DNA of 64,000 nt from Saccharina japonica (lineage: Eukaryota > Sar > Phaeophyceae > Laminariales > Laminariaceae): NCBI GenBank assembly GCA_008828725.1, contig MEHQ01004591.1:63073-127072 (forward strand), read 5' to 3'. Below, in pieces: positions 21,321 to 32,989 of the stretch (position 1 is its first letter; each line of letters starts with the position of its first letter). The position numbers and the translations under genes are program-made. Below the pieces are notes generated by a model. That model had not been told where the DNA came from and ran no database searches. It worked only from the letters and a program-made list of their open reading frames with translations.

Positions 21321-24300
21321 GTGAGGGCGCTCGTGGACGATGTGGGCCTGTGGCACTGCTCTCCGTTCAAGTCCCCTGGCCGCTTTTTCGTCGATAGAAC
21401 GGAGGCGAAGTTCCCCCCTCCGGAAGGCAAAAGGTAAGGGGAACCGCGCGTTTTTGCGTGTTTTTGGACCTCACAGCCGAGGGGGAGGCATTTCCGCTAC
21501 CTCTCGATGGTGCCGCCGATTTTTACCCGAACGTGTAGTGCACCAGTGAGAAAGTGCAGTGCCTTGCCTCTGATGTATTTTTCAGGGTACGTATTTTGGA
21601 GGGTTTTACTGTTTTCTCAACCTTGTGGCTTGTCTTTTACGACTGGTGGTGTCAACATACACGCTCCCGCAGGAGACAAGATGGGCCCTTCCAGGTATAC
21701 GTACAGCAGAAGATTGCCTCGTTCGTGCCGCTGCGAAAAACAAAATCGTCCACTGTTTCAGCAGTCGGGCTGGCAAGCGGGGGCTCAACGTCTGTGGGCG
21801 GAGTTATGGCTTGTGCCTTGGTCGCTTCCCTGCCGATTTCGTTCGCCCCCGAACTCTCTCGCACTGAACAAACAACCCAAAGTGGCCTCTTTCATGGCGT
21901 CCAGTCACGCCACAGTAGGAGAGCGTTCCGATTGAGCTGTCATCGTAGAAGACGAACGGTATTATTCGGTACGATTATTAGGGAAATTGTCTATTCAAGA
22001 ATCGTACCAGGTATTGGGTAAGCGTTGGTACCCGTCCACCCTCTTGTCCTCCCCCATCTCCTATGTTGCCGTCCCTCTTGAGACGCTTGCTTCGGTAGAG
22101 GTTGCCCCCATTTTTGCCTTTTAAGGGTGGTCACTTGAGCACCTCCATACCTCACCCCAAAACAAACGGTTTTGGAGGAAAATAAAAGTGCTACTCATAT
22201 GTACAGTACGTACTACCCCGTGAACAATCAATCCCATGGTCTCTAAGAATACAATGAAACATTTTCCAACACAAGAATGAAATTCCGAAGAAGTTTGGGG
22301 TTAAGGGCCATACTATTAGCGAGTATAAAATACATTCAATTTGGAAAAATAAAAATTCAAATTCGCTTTTCATTGGTCAACACACGCACCAGCACCAAAT
22401 GTCAGGATCTTGGGGTATAATCTTGGGTGGTGGTGCGGGTTCTGACCAAATCAAAAGCGGATTTGATTTTTTTTCGTTTCCAAATTGTTTTTTTAACGAA
22501 GAATAAAAATCAATTTGGAAAAATATATATTCAAATCCGCTTTTCATTGGTCAACACACGCACCAGCACCAAAGATTAGGATCTTGGGGTTTAATCTTGG
22601 GTGGTGGTGGTGCGGGTTCTGACCAAATCAAAAGCGGATTTGATTTTTTTTGTTTCCAAATTGTTTTTCTTTTTTTTTTTCGTTAAAAAAACGGGCCCTT
22701 CAGGAGTGCCATCATTCCGAAAACGTTTTTGAGCCGTAAAGTGCTGCTTCTATCGTAGCACGCATCTTGAATTGTTGCTCTCGATATGTTGCACCCGGTC
22801 AAGCAGGGGGCAGTGGCTGCATGAATCGGAGACGATCGTAAACGTAGAGCACTCGCTGCTGTTCTGCGCTCCGCCCAACACCGGCTCGCTTCAGTTCAGG
22901 ATGCTCGCCAAACGCATGAAGGTGCGTTTTTATTGTCTTCCTTTTTTTTTAAGAACCGATATTCGAAACGGTGTAAGAAGACAGCGGAGGCCGAGAGGAC
23001 CGCCCTTGCGGGTAGAGATTGATAGCGGGTGCATGTTGTGTTCCTTTTATTATATCGTGCGTGTTCCCGTAATGCCTGCCATAAGAAGGTTCGATCTCGC
23101 CTCGATTGCGGCCCGAAGAATAAATCAATCTAGGGTCGGAACCACTGAGCAATCGGCTTCGATCGGCACGCCCTGTGCGTCATTCTAGTAACCACGCTGT
23201 ACAAAGCATATAATAGATACGTATAACGCTCGTGTTTTATTTTTTCTCATACGTGCTTGTTTCGTCCGAGTGGATGTGGGTGTTGGCACGCAGCAGAAAA
23301 ATACATGCCAGGTACGTACGCGAGACTACTGGTTCTAGCTTTTCCGCCAAAGCAAGAGTGAAACCACCAGCGTGAACACTTTTCACGGAAATGTTGGCGG
23401 AACGGCCATAGCTCCAATCGGTACGTTTAGTATCGTCGGTGTAGACTATGTACCAAGTTCTATGGACAGCCCATGCAATGCACGCCCTGCCTATGTTGGT
23501 AGATTGACAGGCACAGGCCATGGTTTCGGGCTATGTGGCCATCATCATATGGCTATTATGGCTAATATCCCGCGAAAACCTACTTGAGCCAACCTCGCAC
23601 CCCTCGCCCCATTTTTGTCGTTTTTTTTTTTTTTTGCGAACCGCTATAATCCCAAAATCACCATCCACCGCCAAATTTCTTCACGGAACAACGAAGGGCG
23701 TCGACCACTGGTCGGTGTCAAACGCCCCGTCGTTAGTGTTCGATGCAGTGGCTTCGCAGCTTCCCCTCTTGGACGTGAGCAACACCCAGCTGATGGAGCA
23801 AATATACAAGCTCAACAATAGTGGTTGGATCAAAATCGGGATCGTCCGCGATCCGGTGACGAGGTTCCTGTCGGCGTACCTCGACCTCGTTCGTAGCTGG
23901 CCGCCCGAGCGGACGGCGTCTTCCCCCTACGACCACGGCCCAGAGCACCCGCATCGAAGGTTGCGGAACGCCGATGGCTGGGCTTGGTTCGACGTCATCG
24001 AAACGCATCGGGGCAAGAAGAGGGCTGGGGCCGAACAGGAGCTTCCCGAAGCTGGGGAGGACCGAATGCTACCAACGTGGGGGGGAAATGGCGAGGGGGG
24101 GGGGCTAAGCGGGAGACATGGTGGGCCGCGCAGCTTGCGGGATGCAGCCGCGCCTGCGGTCCCGACCTTCGAAGAGCTGCTGGACCTGCTGGCGTCCGAT
24201 GTTTGGGTGGCGCCGTCAGCGTTCAGGCCGGCCGCTAGTCTTTGCGGGATGTGGCAGTCACCATTCGACACGATCATCCCTTTTGAAACTCTGCAGGTAT

Positions 24301-25330
24301 GTTCGTACGAGTAGAGAACGCCTCGAACATGGGTACCGCTCGTACATGTAGCAAAACATCTCCGGCGAATCTTAGTTAAATCCGTTTGTTTTCGGCTTTA
24401 TATATATTGCACGCTCACCAATGTTGACAACACAGACAGGCAGTGTGCGCTACTGATTGGTGTTTTGGAGCTGTTGACGTTCTTCTTTTTGCATTCGCGT
24501 TTGGTAACAGTCAACCAGCGGGTGGTGGCTGCGGTTTGGCTGGGCTAGCCATATTTGCTATGCCGCACACTGCAGCGGATCCCTGCTACTGCTACACATA
24601 TCCAAACGGTAGCTCATAGTGTACGAAATCCGGTGAATTCGTTAATTTTATGGTGTGATCATAGTCGTACACACCACGGTGGCCGAACGTACAGTGCAGT
24701 CGAAAAATGGATGGAGGCGACGGCGGAAGCGGACCGGACGGTGCGTGGCAAATATCCCCGCTTCTTACGTGCGTGCACCATATTCACCTTGAAAGCCTCA
24801 AAAGGATGGGTTTTTTTCAAGCATTCTACGCAGGAAACATTCCGTTTCTGCACCTATCGCGTGGTCGCTATGAGGTGGATATCACGTGCCGATAAGGCGA
24901 TGTTTAACACATACACTTATGACACACCGGTTTGATTTCCCCCCAGGACACCTCGACGAAGGTGCTCAAATCCTTGCCCGGCGACATCTGGCAATCGTTT
25001 GGGGAGTCAGGGTGGGGTCCCCAAGGCGAGCACGCCTTCATGGAGTTCGACTACGGAACCGTCACGGAGCAGGCCGTGCATCATGCCGACGGCGTAGCTG
25101 TGGACATTACTTTGAACGAGGCGTTGGACCCAGGGAAAAGTTCACCGATCGTCCCGCCCCGGGCCCGAGACCTGTCATCGGGCGGCTCATGCGCGTGGAC
25201 CGCTTACTACGCCGACCACGCGATGCTTGACAAAGTCGGTCGTTTGTACAGCGAGGACTACGACACGTTTGGTTGGTATGATCTCAGCTTGTGGCATGCA
25301 AGGCTGGACACGTGTTTGAAAGGGCGGTAG
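21321..25330 (+). CDS. carbohydrate-type sulfotransferase (four exons seen, first exon missing)
   Basis: A Golgi-type enzyme of this family moves sulfate from PAPS to sugar hydroxyls; in brown algae sulfated fucans are a likely target (inference). Exons are 21321-21433, 22804-22921, 23697-24296 and 24947-25330, all with GT/AG borders and matching phases (2, 0, 0), giving 404 codons before the stop. Exon 2 holds the 5'-phosphosulfate motif FCAPPNTGSLQFRMLAKR. Exon 3 holds the 3'-phosphate motif IVRDPVTRFLSAYLDLV and DVWVAPSAFRPAASLCGMW. Exon 4 has YYADHAMLDKVGRLYSEDY near the C-terminus. The first listed exon (GLWHCSPFKSPGRFFVD, FPPPEGK) is less certain. No initiator ATG or membrane anchor was found, so at least one exon lies further upstream. 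The 1370-bp intron 21434-22803 carries a MITE with a nested insertion. The core motifs look intact. Confidence 0.8.
22083..22765. mobile_element. MITE family A, copy A4, in a sulfotransferase intron
   Basis: The left end is ACGCTTGCTTCGGTAGAGGT and the right end CTATCGTAGCACGCAT. A 6-bp target duplication, CTTGAG (22077-22082) / CTTGAA (22766-22771), flanks it. It is 683 bp long because a second element is inserted at about 22310-22692. It ends 38 bp before the inferred exon at 22804. Confidence 0.8.
22310..22692. mobile_element. dimeric foldback element nested in MITE A4
   Basis: Two tandem units (22337-22487 and 22511-22663) each form a near-perfect inverted repeat. They open CAATTTGGAAAAATA and ATTCGCTTTTCATTGGTCA and close TGACCAAATCAAAAGCGGAT and TTTCCAAATTG. 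The loop carries CACGCACCAGCACC and GGTGGTGGTGCGGG. GGGCC occurs on both sides (left GGGTTAAGGGCC, right AACGGGCCC), a possible 5-bp target duplication. Confidence 0.75.
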
Positions 25331-25985
25331 TAAATGTGTCAAAATGCGGGCAATAAACCCCCCAGGGTTGCGTTTGGTATCCCCCCAGGAGGTAAAGACC
25401 CAGGGTCTCAGACGGTCGCTTGTGGGCATTGTGCAGAATTCATTATTTCGCGCGAAGATCTGTTTGGCGGCAGCCGAGCAATTGGTTTGGTTTGTCTCAT
25501 GCGGTCGGAAAAGGCTTGTATGCGCGTATGTGGGCGTTAGTTTTGTCTGCTGTTGTGTTATTTAATAGGCAGTGTTTATGGTATGCGGTTGCTCAATACT
25601 GGTGCCCGGATATCTGGTGGTTTCATGCTGGTCTACGGAGATTTGGGGTATATATTGTGTGGCGAGGCACTATGATCTGAGATGATACTTGGATGCCTCT
25701 CGGCATGGGTGCTGCTTCCTACGGGGGCAGTCGATGCTGATCGTAAGATACGACCCGGACTTTGATGATAAGATACGGTCCGTATATATGTGAGGGTGGA
25801 GCCTTTGACGACAGGTAATGCGCTCGTTTTGTGTGGGTGTGTGTTTCAGAGCCTGCGACAACCAGGTGCGGCTCCGTGTATATTATCTGGTGTTCTTCTC
25901 ACCTACGCCATAGCAGCACGCCGCGTGTGTACAGCAGCGTATTCAAACACGATAATCGGTCTGCTCCGGGCCCGGAGGTCACTGA
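25331..25985 (+). other. probable 3' UTR / downstream region of the sulfotransferase
   Basis: The stretch follows the stop codon. No coding motif or other repeat was recognised, and the 3' end cannot be placed. Confidence 0.35.
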
Positions 25986-25989
25986 AGCG

Positions 25990-26249
25990 TTATACTGTGT
26001 TTGAGGAGGGCAGTACTGGAAGGACTGGCTGAGGAGATGGTTCTTGGCTTGGAATATTTTGGGAGGAGCTTTCGAGGTGCCGGGCAGCAGCAACGGCAAT
26101 ATAGAGGCGCTGGGCAGCAGAATCGGCAACGGTAGTTTGGAGGTGCAGGGCAGCCGCAGCAGCAACAGCATGACATTGGTGGACAACAGCAGCAGTGGTA
26201 GTATGGAGGCGCCGCGCAGCAGCAGCACTGGGGTGGAAGCGAGCGTTTC

Positions 26250-26284
<35 letters not shown>

Positions 26285-26470
26285 GCGGCGTCAGCACCAT
26301 CAGAAACCGGGGGACACTGGTTGGGCTCGTAACACCGGAAATGGGTGGTACCAGCCGGAGTCTCCGCCTCCAGGAGCGTCAATGGGCGGGTTTTGCACGT
26401 GCGCAAGTTGTGGTGCTCGAGGGCATAAGGCCGCGATTTGCTTTGCACCGAACAGCCTGGCCGACTAGAA
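25990..26470 (+). pseudogene. Gln-rich zinc-knuckle sequence, probably from a mobile element
   Basis: One plus-strand frame gives a Gln/Gly-rich stretch with QQQ runs from a CAG repeat (about 26260-26285). It ends in CTCASCGARGHKAAIC, an exact C-x2-C-x4-H-x4-C zinc knuckle (about 26394-26440). This is the composition of retroelement gag or zinc-knuckle proteins. The frame is broken. No reverse transcriptase or integrase is adjacent, so the family is not assigned. A host CCHC protein remnant is an alternative. Confidence 0.4.
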
Positions 26471-26479
26471 AAGAACTGG

Positions 26480-28470
26480 GGCCAATGTCTAGCAGATGAC
26501 CTCAGGGTTTTTTCGAGCGGCAGAGGGCTCCACAGAAAGCTCCCATTTACTGTTCGAAGCAGAGACGTTACTATGACAAAGGGCGGCTAAGAAGAGTGGG
26601 ATGTGGTATCGGGGGGTCGTTTAGGCGGCGGATTATTTCATGGCGAGGTGGCACAGGGCCGAAGCGGAGAGGAGCCGGCTACAGCATGCAGCTGAGGACG
26701 CCTAGAGAGGCGACAAAGAGAGCGGGAGGGGGGCAGGGGCGGCTGTACTGATACAGCTGTCGACGAATGCAGAAACGAGATGGCCGATCGTGCGGCAAGG
26801 TATCGGTTGGACTAGCCCTTGAATTCTATTATTTGTTATATTTTGTTTGTTTGTTTTTTGTTGATTTGTTCACTGGGGGGGGCGCGGCAGAGGTAGCACC
26901 GGCTTCTGACACCGCTATTGATGAGAGTAGGAAGGAGATGGCAGAAGGTGTGACATGGTCCCTGTATCGTTTTTGTAGCAGAGACGGGAACTAGTTATTG
27001 CAATCGCCTTGAGAACGAGTTTTCTCTTTTCCTCTCTTCTTGTGTACTTTTTCTTGTTTTTTGCCTTGTTTCTCCCTTTGTTACCGCCCTATGCCGGTGT
27101 CTTCCTTTCTTCGTGTTGCTTCGTCCGTGCAGCAGTTATCTGTTCCTCTTGGGCACGTGTGCTTTTCTCCTAGGGGCGCTTCTGTCTCCCTGCGTCATTT
27201 GTGTTATGTTTTGTTTCAGAAACCGTTTTTAAATTTCATTTTTATTTTTATTTTTCGGTTCGGCTCGTGTCGTTGTGTTCTCGTACCCGGTACGTTAGCA
27301 TCTCACTTGCTTTACGCATTCATTTACGTTTATTTTGTTTTGGTTTTTCTCTGTTTCACAGTCTGTGACCACAGAATTTGTATCTCTCTAGGACTAGGAA
27401 TCAGGACAGACACTGGGTGTACTGATGTGGTTGGGTAGAAAGAACGGGTGTAATGTGAAGACAACATACACAGTGTATGCGATGGTTTTCTAGCCTATGG
27501 TCACATGGCCAGGCAGTGCACTGTCCAGTCCATTATCGTCTACGCGCCGAGCTACAGCAGCGCGCCGCAGGCTGGAATGCCGGCGATCCAGCAGCCACAG
27601 GTGGAGCCGACAGTGCCGAGGTCGGTAATGCTATGCCAGAGGAGAGCAAGCTTCTTCGGCAGCAGATGAAGGACATGAGGTTGGAGCTGGATGTCATCAG
27701 CAAGTAGCGGGATGCCCATAGAGCGGCTGCGCGAGAGGAGCTGTGGAATATACTTCAAGACCCTCGACCGCGTACCGTCCTGCAGAAGAAAGACCGGTGG
27801 GAAAGGTTGCAGTCTGTCAAACCACGAGCTGAAGGCATTGGCGCTCTGTACCGGAGCTTCGACGAGCTTGGTGTTGCTGCGTCCGAGGTGGAGGAGCTCG
27901 GTGATGCTGGTGAGCCGCTATATAGCTACGTCTGTACAGCAGCAGCACGAGGCTGAGGAGGAGGAGCTCGGTGATGCTGAGGCTGACGTGGTGAAGCTCA
28001 GTGGTGCTGGTGCTGTAGCCGCGCATATCTTCTACACGCCGAGCAGCAACAGCAGCAGTGAGAGTGGGGGGGTGTCGATACAGCAGCAGCAATGGGACGG
28101 GGATAGTGTAAGCGGCGGAGTACCGCAGGTGGACTTGGGCCAGAGTGGAGGGGAGGACCACGAGGGGAAGGGGACCAGCAGCAGCAGCGGGGCGCGAACT
28201 TTCCAATTCGATCCTGGAAAGCAGGCATGTTATATTTTCCAGTGTGGCCAACTTTCTTGTTGGTAGATCGTTTTTTTTTTTTTTCGTTATATTTTTGTGC
28301 CTCTCTGTGTCTTGGCTGGCATCTTTGAGCAAGGAATACTGCTGTAGGTGTGGTGAGCTTGTACCCTGGTATGATGGACCGCAGCTATTTGTGTGGTTGA
28401 ATGGGAACTGGGGTGGAGAGCGGACGTTCCCGTTTGATCCTGGGAAGACGCTATCGCCAGCAATCGGCTG
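26480..28470 (+). other. unassigned region with degraded coding-like segments
   Basis: 27640-27950 can be read as a charged, probably coiled-coil segment (ESKLLRQQMKDMRLELDV, later AAREELWNILQDPRPRTVLQ). A short motif is duplicated downstream: RTFQFDPGKQ (about 28195-28230) and RTFPFDPGKT (about 28422-28450). 26990-27440 is T-rich and noncoding in appearance. It may be the rest of the element that supplied the zinc knuckle. Confidence 0.3.
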
Positions 28471-30079
28471 ATAAGTGTAAGCGAGGAGGGGAGTGTACCC
28501 GGTACTTTACAGCAGCAGTACATGGTATTTTAATATAATTGAAACACTACCGCACGTTTGCTTGCTGTTGGAGGGGCGGGTGGGGGGGTTGTGATGCCAT
28601 GGTTCTACAGACAAAGTGCACTGCTGTGTGGAACCAGTTTGTGATGGTGGTAAAGCGGAGATAATCTGTGTTGCCAAAACAGCAAGTGTGCTCTTACAGA
28701 CGTCTGAGTATTTATTGCACGATGTGATATGGGGGCGTGTGACTTGTATTCCCTCGTAGTTATTCACAGTGGTGACGGAAATCCGCGTAAATATTATGAA
28801 GGAATATAAATCAGAAATCGGTACGTACTGACGTTGTGTTTGTCAACATTGTTGTGCTGGGAAGAATCGCGATGGGGAGTTTGATGGCATGATTCTACTC
28901 GCAAACATAGTGCATAATGATGTGATTCGTTATCTAACGATTTTGGTTGCTGGCGCTGAAACTAACCACCCGATGCGCAACGAGTCAAACTGAACCCTTA
29001 CTCTGCGGATTTGCGAGGTGTAGTCCATGCCGCGGTGACGTTGAGCCGCGGCGGAAGACAAACATCGATCCCGTGGGGTAGAGAGCAGGAGACGGGGGTT
29101 GAGCGCGTGGGATTAGGGTCGTTCAGTAGCAAGTGACTACTACTGTACAGTAGATTAAATAGTTTCGGTCGTTTTGTTCCAGTAGTAATTGGTGAGACGA
29201 ACTATCTATGATTCGTTTGTTTTATGATACGATATGCTTGGATTGTAATATGCTTGCATTGGATATATACATATATATGTTCATGTTGGTTCAACCCTCA
29301 AGCTCCCACAATAAATAATTTTAATTCCGGGCCGGCCTCAGTATCGGAATCTCGGCAACTCAATATCTCGAGGGTTTTTTCATTTCTTCGGGCGCTCTCT
29401 TCGAGGATCGGCTCCGACGCCCCTCGCCCTTCGTCCCCCTCGCTTACCCCGCCGCGAACGCGTGCGGGGGCAGAGAGAGAGGAGCGAGAAGTAGGCAAAT
29501 TCTTGGATCTTGGGTGGCATGTCGAGCATTTCTTTGAATCTTGACAGGGGGGGGTGGTAGTCACAAACACAAAGCGGTGACTTTTTGAAACAAATGGAGT
29601 AGTATCAACAGGAGAAACATTTTGTCGGCCCTTTGCATCGCCGAGGTCCATGTTGCTTCGCGCGACATCTCCCCGAGTGAGTATTAACGGTGTAGGTGCT
29701 CTCTACATTTCACAGTGCTGCTGTGGCGAGAGGGTCGACTTGAACGCCCCTCGCCCTTCGTACTCACCGTTGAATACCTCCCCATGAACCGTGGACGGGA
29801 GCGGGATGATGATCAAGCGTTGTCATTCAACCTCCCGCTCTCAAAAAGGCAGGTTGCTGCAAAAAGTAATGACATTGATTATGACTTCGTTACAAAGGCT
29901 CGGATTTTATCTGTGAAAATGTAAGGTGCCTTCAGAACTACACCGGGTTACAGTAGCATCACGAGGATAATGCAGACACAAATCATTCTATTTACTATAT
30001 GTCGTTATTTTCTACGCAAATTTATCTCAATTGGTTTTTTGGTATTCTTGCAAAAATAACAGCGGATGTGATTTTTTTT
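28471..30079. other. unassigned sequence
   Basis: 28590-28640 and 28870-28930 share a degraded block (GATG(C/G)CATG(G/A)TTCTAC). 29400-29460 and 29735-29765 share ACGCCCCTCGCCCTTCGT. Open frames on both strands lack motifs. Confidence 0.3.
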
Positions 30080-30215
30080 GTAGGGTTGTTAGACAACCTG
30101 GTGTTTCGGCATAGATGGGAGAAAGATGCAGTAAGATATGGAAGTAAAGATCAAGAAATATATGGACGTAAATATGCTATAGGATGGACGTACGTATATA
30201 ACAGGTGCGGTGCAT
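30080..30215 (+). repeat. dispersed repeat, inverted partner at 52.55 kb
   Basis: The segment GTAGGGTTGTTAGACAACCT, then CATAGATGGGAGAAAGATGC, to TACGTATATAACAGG is the reverse complement of 52545-52690 with scattered changes. No coding content is visible. Confidence 0.7.
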
Positions 30216-31060
30216 ACATACATGAAGAAAGTAGCGAATGTGATTGAAAAAATGGAGTATACATTCTGAATCAAGCTGCACACCCGACAATTACACGAGC
30301 ACGCGCATACAAGTGTATTCGAGTGCATCTGGTATGCATGTACGAGAGGACGGTACACACGTATGTATGTATATGTAAGAGCGAGTAAGCATTAGATAGT
30401 TTATCGTTTTGACCTATACTACTGCTGCTGTACAGCACTGCTGCTGTACACGCTGCTGTACACCACTGCCGCTGTACGTAGTGCCACAGAGGCAGAGTGT
30501 CGACAGCAAACAGTTCCTGGAGTACTGCTGTGGCTCAGATATTTGATTGTCCAAAGACACACATACAACCGAACAAATGTTTTTCTCGGATTAGTTATTA
30601 GTTTTCCATGTTTTTCATGTCGTGCTGCAGCTTAAAAATACTATAAACAATTGCACTGGGTTTGTTTGGATAATTCTCACAGCAAGTTGCTGCAGTATGC
30701 AGCTTTTCGTTGTTTTCAGGATTTTTGAAACGTACGAATACGACACCTGTCAATCTTACCCGATCTAATGTTGCCAGGTACTACTGTAAATGGAATATAA
30801 TGTACCAGGTATATGAATGAAGCCATATTCGTACGAGTAGGTACAGCTTCAAAACCACAGGGACAGCCAGCAGCAAGCTCGAGCTTTTTGTTGGAGTACG
30901 AGCACATACTACATACTGCACTTTGGGTATGTAGAAGTACGAGTAGGCACGCTCTGCTATGCAGTGCTATGTAGTGCTATGCCGGGCTAAGTACTGCTGT
31001 TCTGTGCATCTCATCACGGCTTTTACCCTCTGCTGTACTTTTTGTGTGGTTTTCATGCGT
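30216..31060. other. unassigned sequence with CTGCTGTAC words
   Basis: 30415-30485 repeats (C)ACTGCTGCTGTAC(A) about four times. No gene is recognised. Confidence 0.35.
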
Positions 31061-31064
31061 GTGT

Positions 31065-31111
31065 TGCAACTACTACTATTAATACTACTACTACTACTAC
31101 TACTACTACTG

Positions 31112-31147
<36 letters not shown>

Positions 31148-31150
31148 TTA

Positions 31151-31235
<85 letters not shown>

Positions 31236-31237
31236 GC
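31065..31237 (+). repeat. (ACT/TAC)n microsatellite
   Basis: About 170 bp of almost pure ACT trinucleotide have a few point changes near 31075-31150. Leu- or Tyr-homopolymer frames here are artefacts. Confidence 0.95.
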
Positions 31238-31239
31238 TG

Positions 31240-31745
31240 TTGTACTACGAGGCGGGCCAGCCACAACACGGTTTACACGCCAGATTGGCGATGCCCCCAT
31301 CCATTTTAAGAGTTTAGACTTGATTTTTGGACACGAGGTAGGTCATGGACTCATCGACTCATTGACCTTCGGCCCCGATAAGTTGTTTTTTTCTATATAA
31401 AAAAAAGTAATTACGTTATTCAACGTTCATACATATAATAAATAATAAAAAAAACGAGTAAATAGATTTTCGACTACGACACTCATATATACATACCTGG
31501 TATGCAAGAAGCGGGGATAATCGTGAACCCTTTATTGTAAAAATAATTAAGATAGTTCAATACTAATTAAAAAGCAGAAAATCGGCCATCCCCCCGCAAA
31601 TAGGTCATTGAACACACAGTAGTAGAAGTAGGTTCGCCTGAAATTAATCCTCTAGCCATAGCAGCATTGTGGAAAGTTATATACGGAGGGGTTTCCCAAG
31701 GCACCATCAACGGCGCCTTTCTTTTTGCCTTCTTGAATAAAATAT
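31240..31745. other. unassigned AT-rich sequence
   Basis: No motif or repeat was recognised apart from poly(A/T) runs. Confidence 0.3.
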
Positions 31746-31747
31746 GT

Positions 31748-32030
31748 TTCAAGTATCATTGCGTTCAATGGCCATTTAAGTGCCAATTCCTCTTTGTTTC
31801 GCCTCGAGGTTCATCATGATTGATTTATCTGTTGTAAACCCTTCGTCTTCTGCCAAACTATTAATTTGGGATGAAACCCTTGGCATTCCTTTCAATTTCA
31901 TCTTACGTATTTGTTCAATGTCGGATGGAACACTTCCAACTCCTCCCCTGCCCTACCCGAAGCATGGGTGCCGGCGAATGCCGGCACCCATGCGGAGCCC
32001 TTGTACGAGTATATAATAGTGATGTGTACC
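31748..32030 (+). pseudogene. decayed relative of the small secreted-like ORF at 11.4-11.9 kb
   Basis: The stretch ATTGCGTTCAATGGCCATTT, GCCAATTCCTCTTTG, AGGTTCATCATG, CTTGGCATTCCTTTCAAT, TCCAACTCCTCCCCTGCC follows the minus strand of 11945-11625 in order. Most of the 50-codon frame is missing, and the longer frame has diverged, with an inverted GTGCCGGCGAATGCCGGCAC inserted. Confidence 0.6.
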
Positions 32031-32985
32031 TGGCATAATACTGGTTGGTACCTGATATTTGGCATTATGAATTGCGTACTACGACCTCTGAAGTACGATG
32101 TCAGAATACTAAATAAAATAAAATAACAGCATCAACAGCTGCATAATGCCACGTATCGGTTGTGGCAGTTCATTTATCATGACCTGGGGTATGACTGAAA
32201 ACGATGATTTACCTGGTATGTCGAGGGCCTAAAAGCTTGTTTTTGTGTTACTATAGTTGAATTTTAACGCTGGATCGAGCAGTCTTGTACGTGAGTGCAC
32301 GCATACAACGACAACGACGTTCTGTTTGTTTCGTTGTCTACGGTGCTTATTATATAGACCGATGATGTCTCTGGTTTGTGGTTTCGGAATTGAGTTTGGT
32401 TTTGATTTTATGGTTGACGGGCTATGGAGTCACACTGATATCGCAGCATTTTACTATCCACCATGCGATTAATGCGTTGTCGTCTACCGAGCAGAGGGGA
32501 GACAGTAGCTGGACTCGGTAACATGACGGAGACTTTCTATCGCAGATAGTGGAGTCCAGTTGGAGTTATATCATACGTGGATGCGGACTCTGCACGCAAG
32601 GCTACTGACCGGAGGTCTGTCTCAAACGGGGCAGCTATACGCGCTGGTGCCTGTTTATGGTTTGATTCTAGGACGTAGATGCCTGGAGCGTGTGTCTAAC
32701 GGGTACTTTGAACTTAACACGTACGGCCGGCAGAGCACCATGCTGGCTTGCTCGTCAAACCGTTACACTCTGAGACATTTCGCTTTGCGTTTGACCGTGA
32801 CTCTGTGATGAACTTGTGGTGATTTAATTCACTGGTTTGTTGGTTTGTTTTTCCTGAGGCTTTGGGGCATTTGCTTTTGTGGGATACTAGTGGGAGTTGT
32901 CGGTATTCATGGGATGTTTTTGGAGAGTACTTGGGGAATTAACGTTCGTTCGGGTTCAGGAGTTCTTAAGGGAATGGAGAAAGTG
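32031..32985. other. unassigned sequence
   Basis: Plus-strand frames at 32257-32472 and 32560-32808 have no recognised motifs. Confidence 0.25.
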
Positions 32986-32989
32986 TTGG

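Noticed and set aside
22772-22774. ATG at 22772 as sulfotransferase start
   Set aside because: It lies immediately after the MITE target duplication and in front of a good acceptor (CAAG at 22803). The protein would lack residues usually upstream, so an internal exon is more likely.
26044-26499. 151-codon Ser/Gly-rich frame as a host gene
   Set aside because: It is offset from the frame that contains the exact CCHC zinc knuckle. Its serine run comes from the CAG repeat read in another frame.
31042-31317. Thr/Leu/Tyr-homopolymer open frames
   Set aside because: They are translations of an (ACT)n microsatellite.
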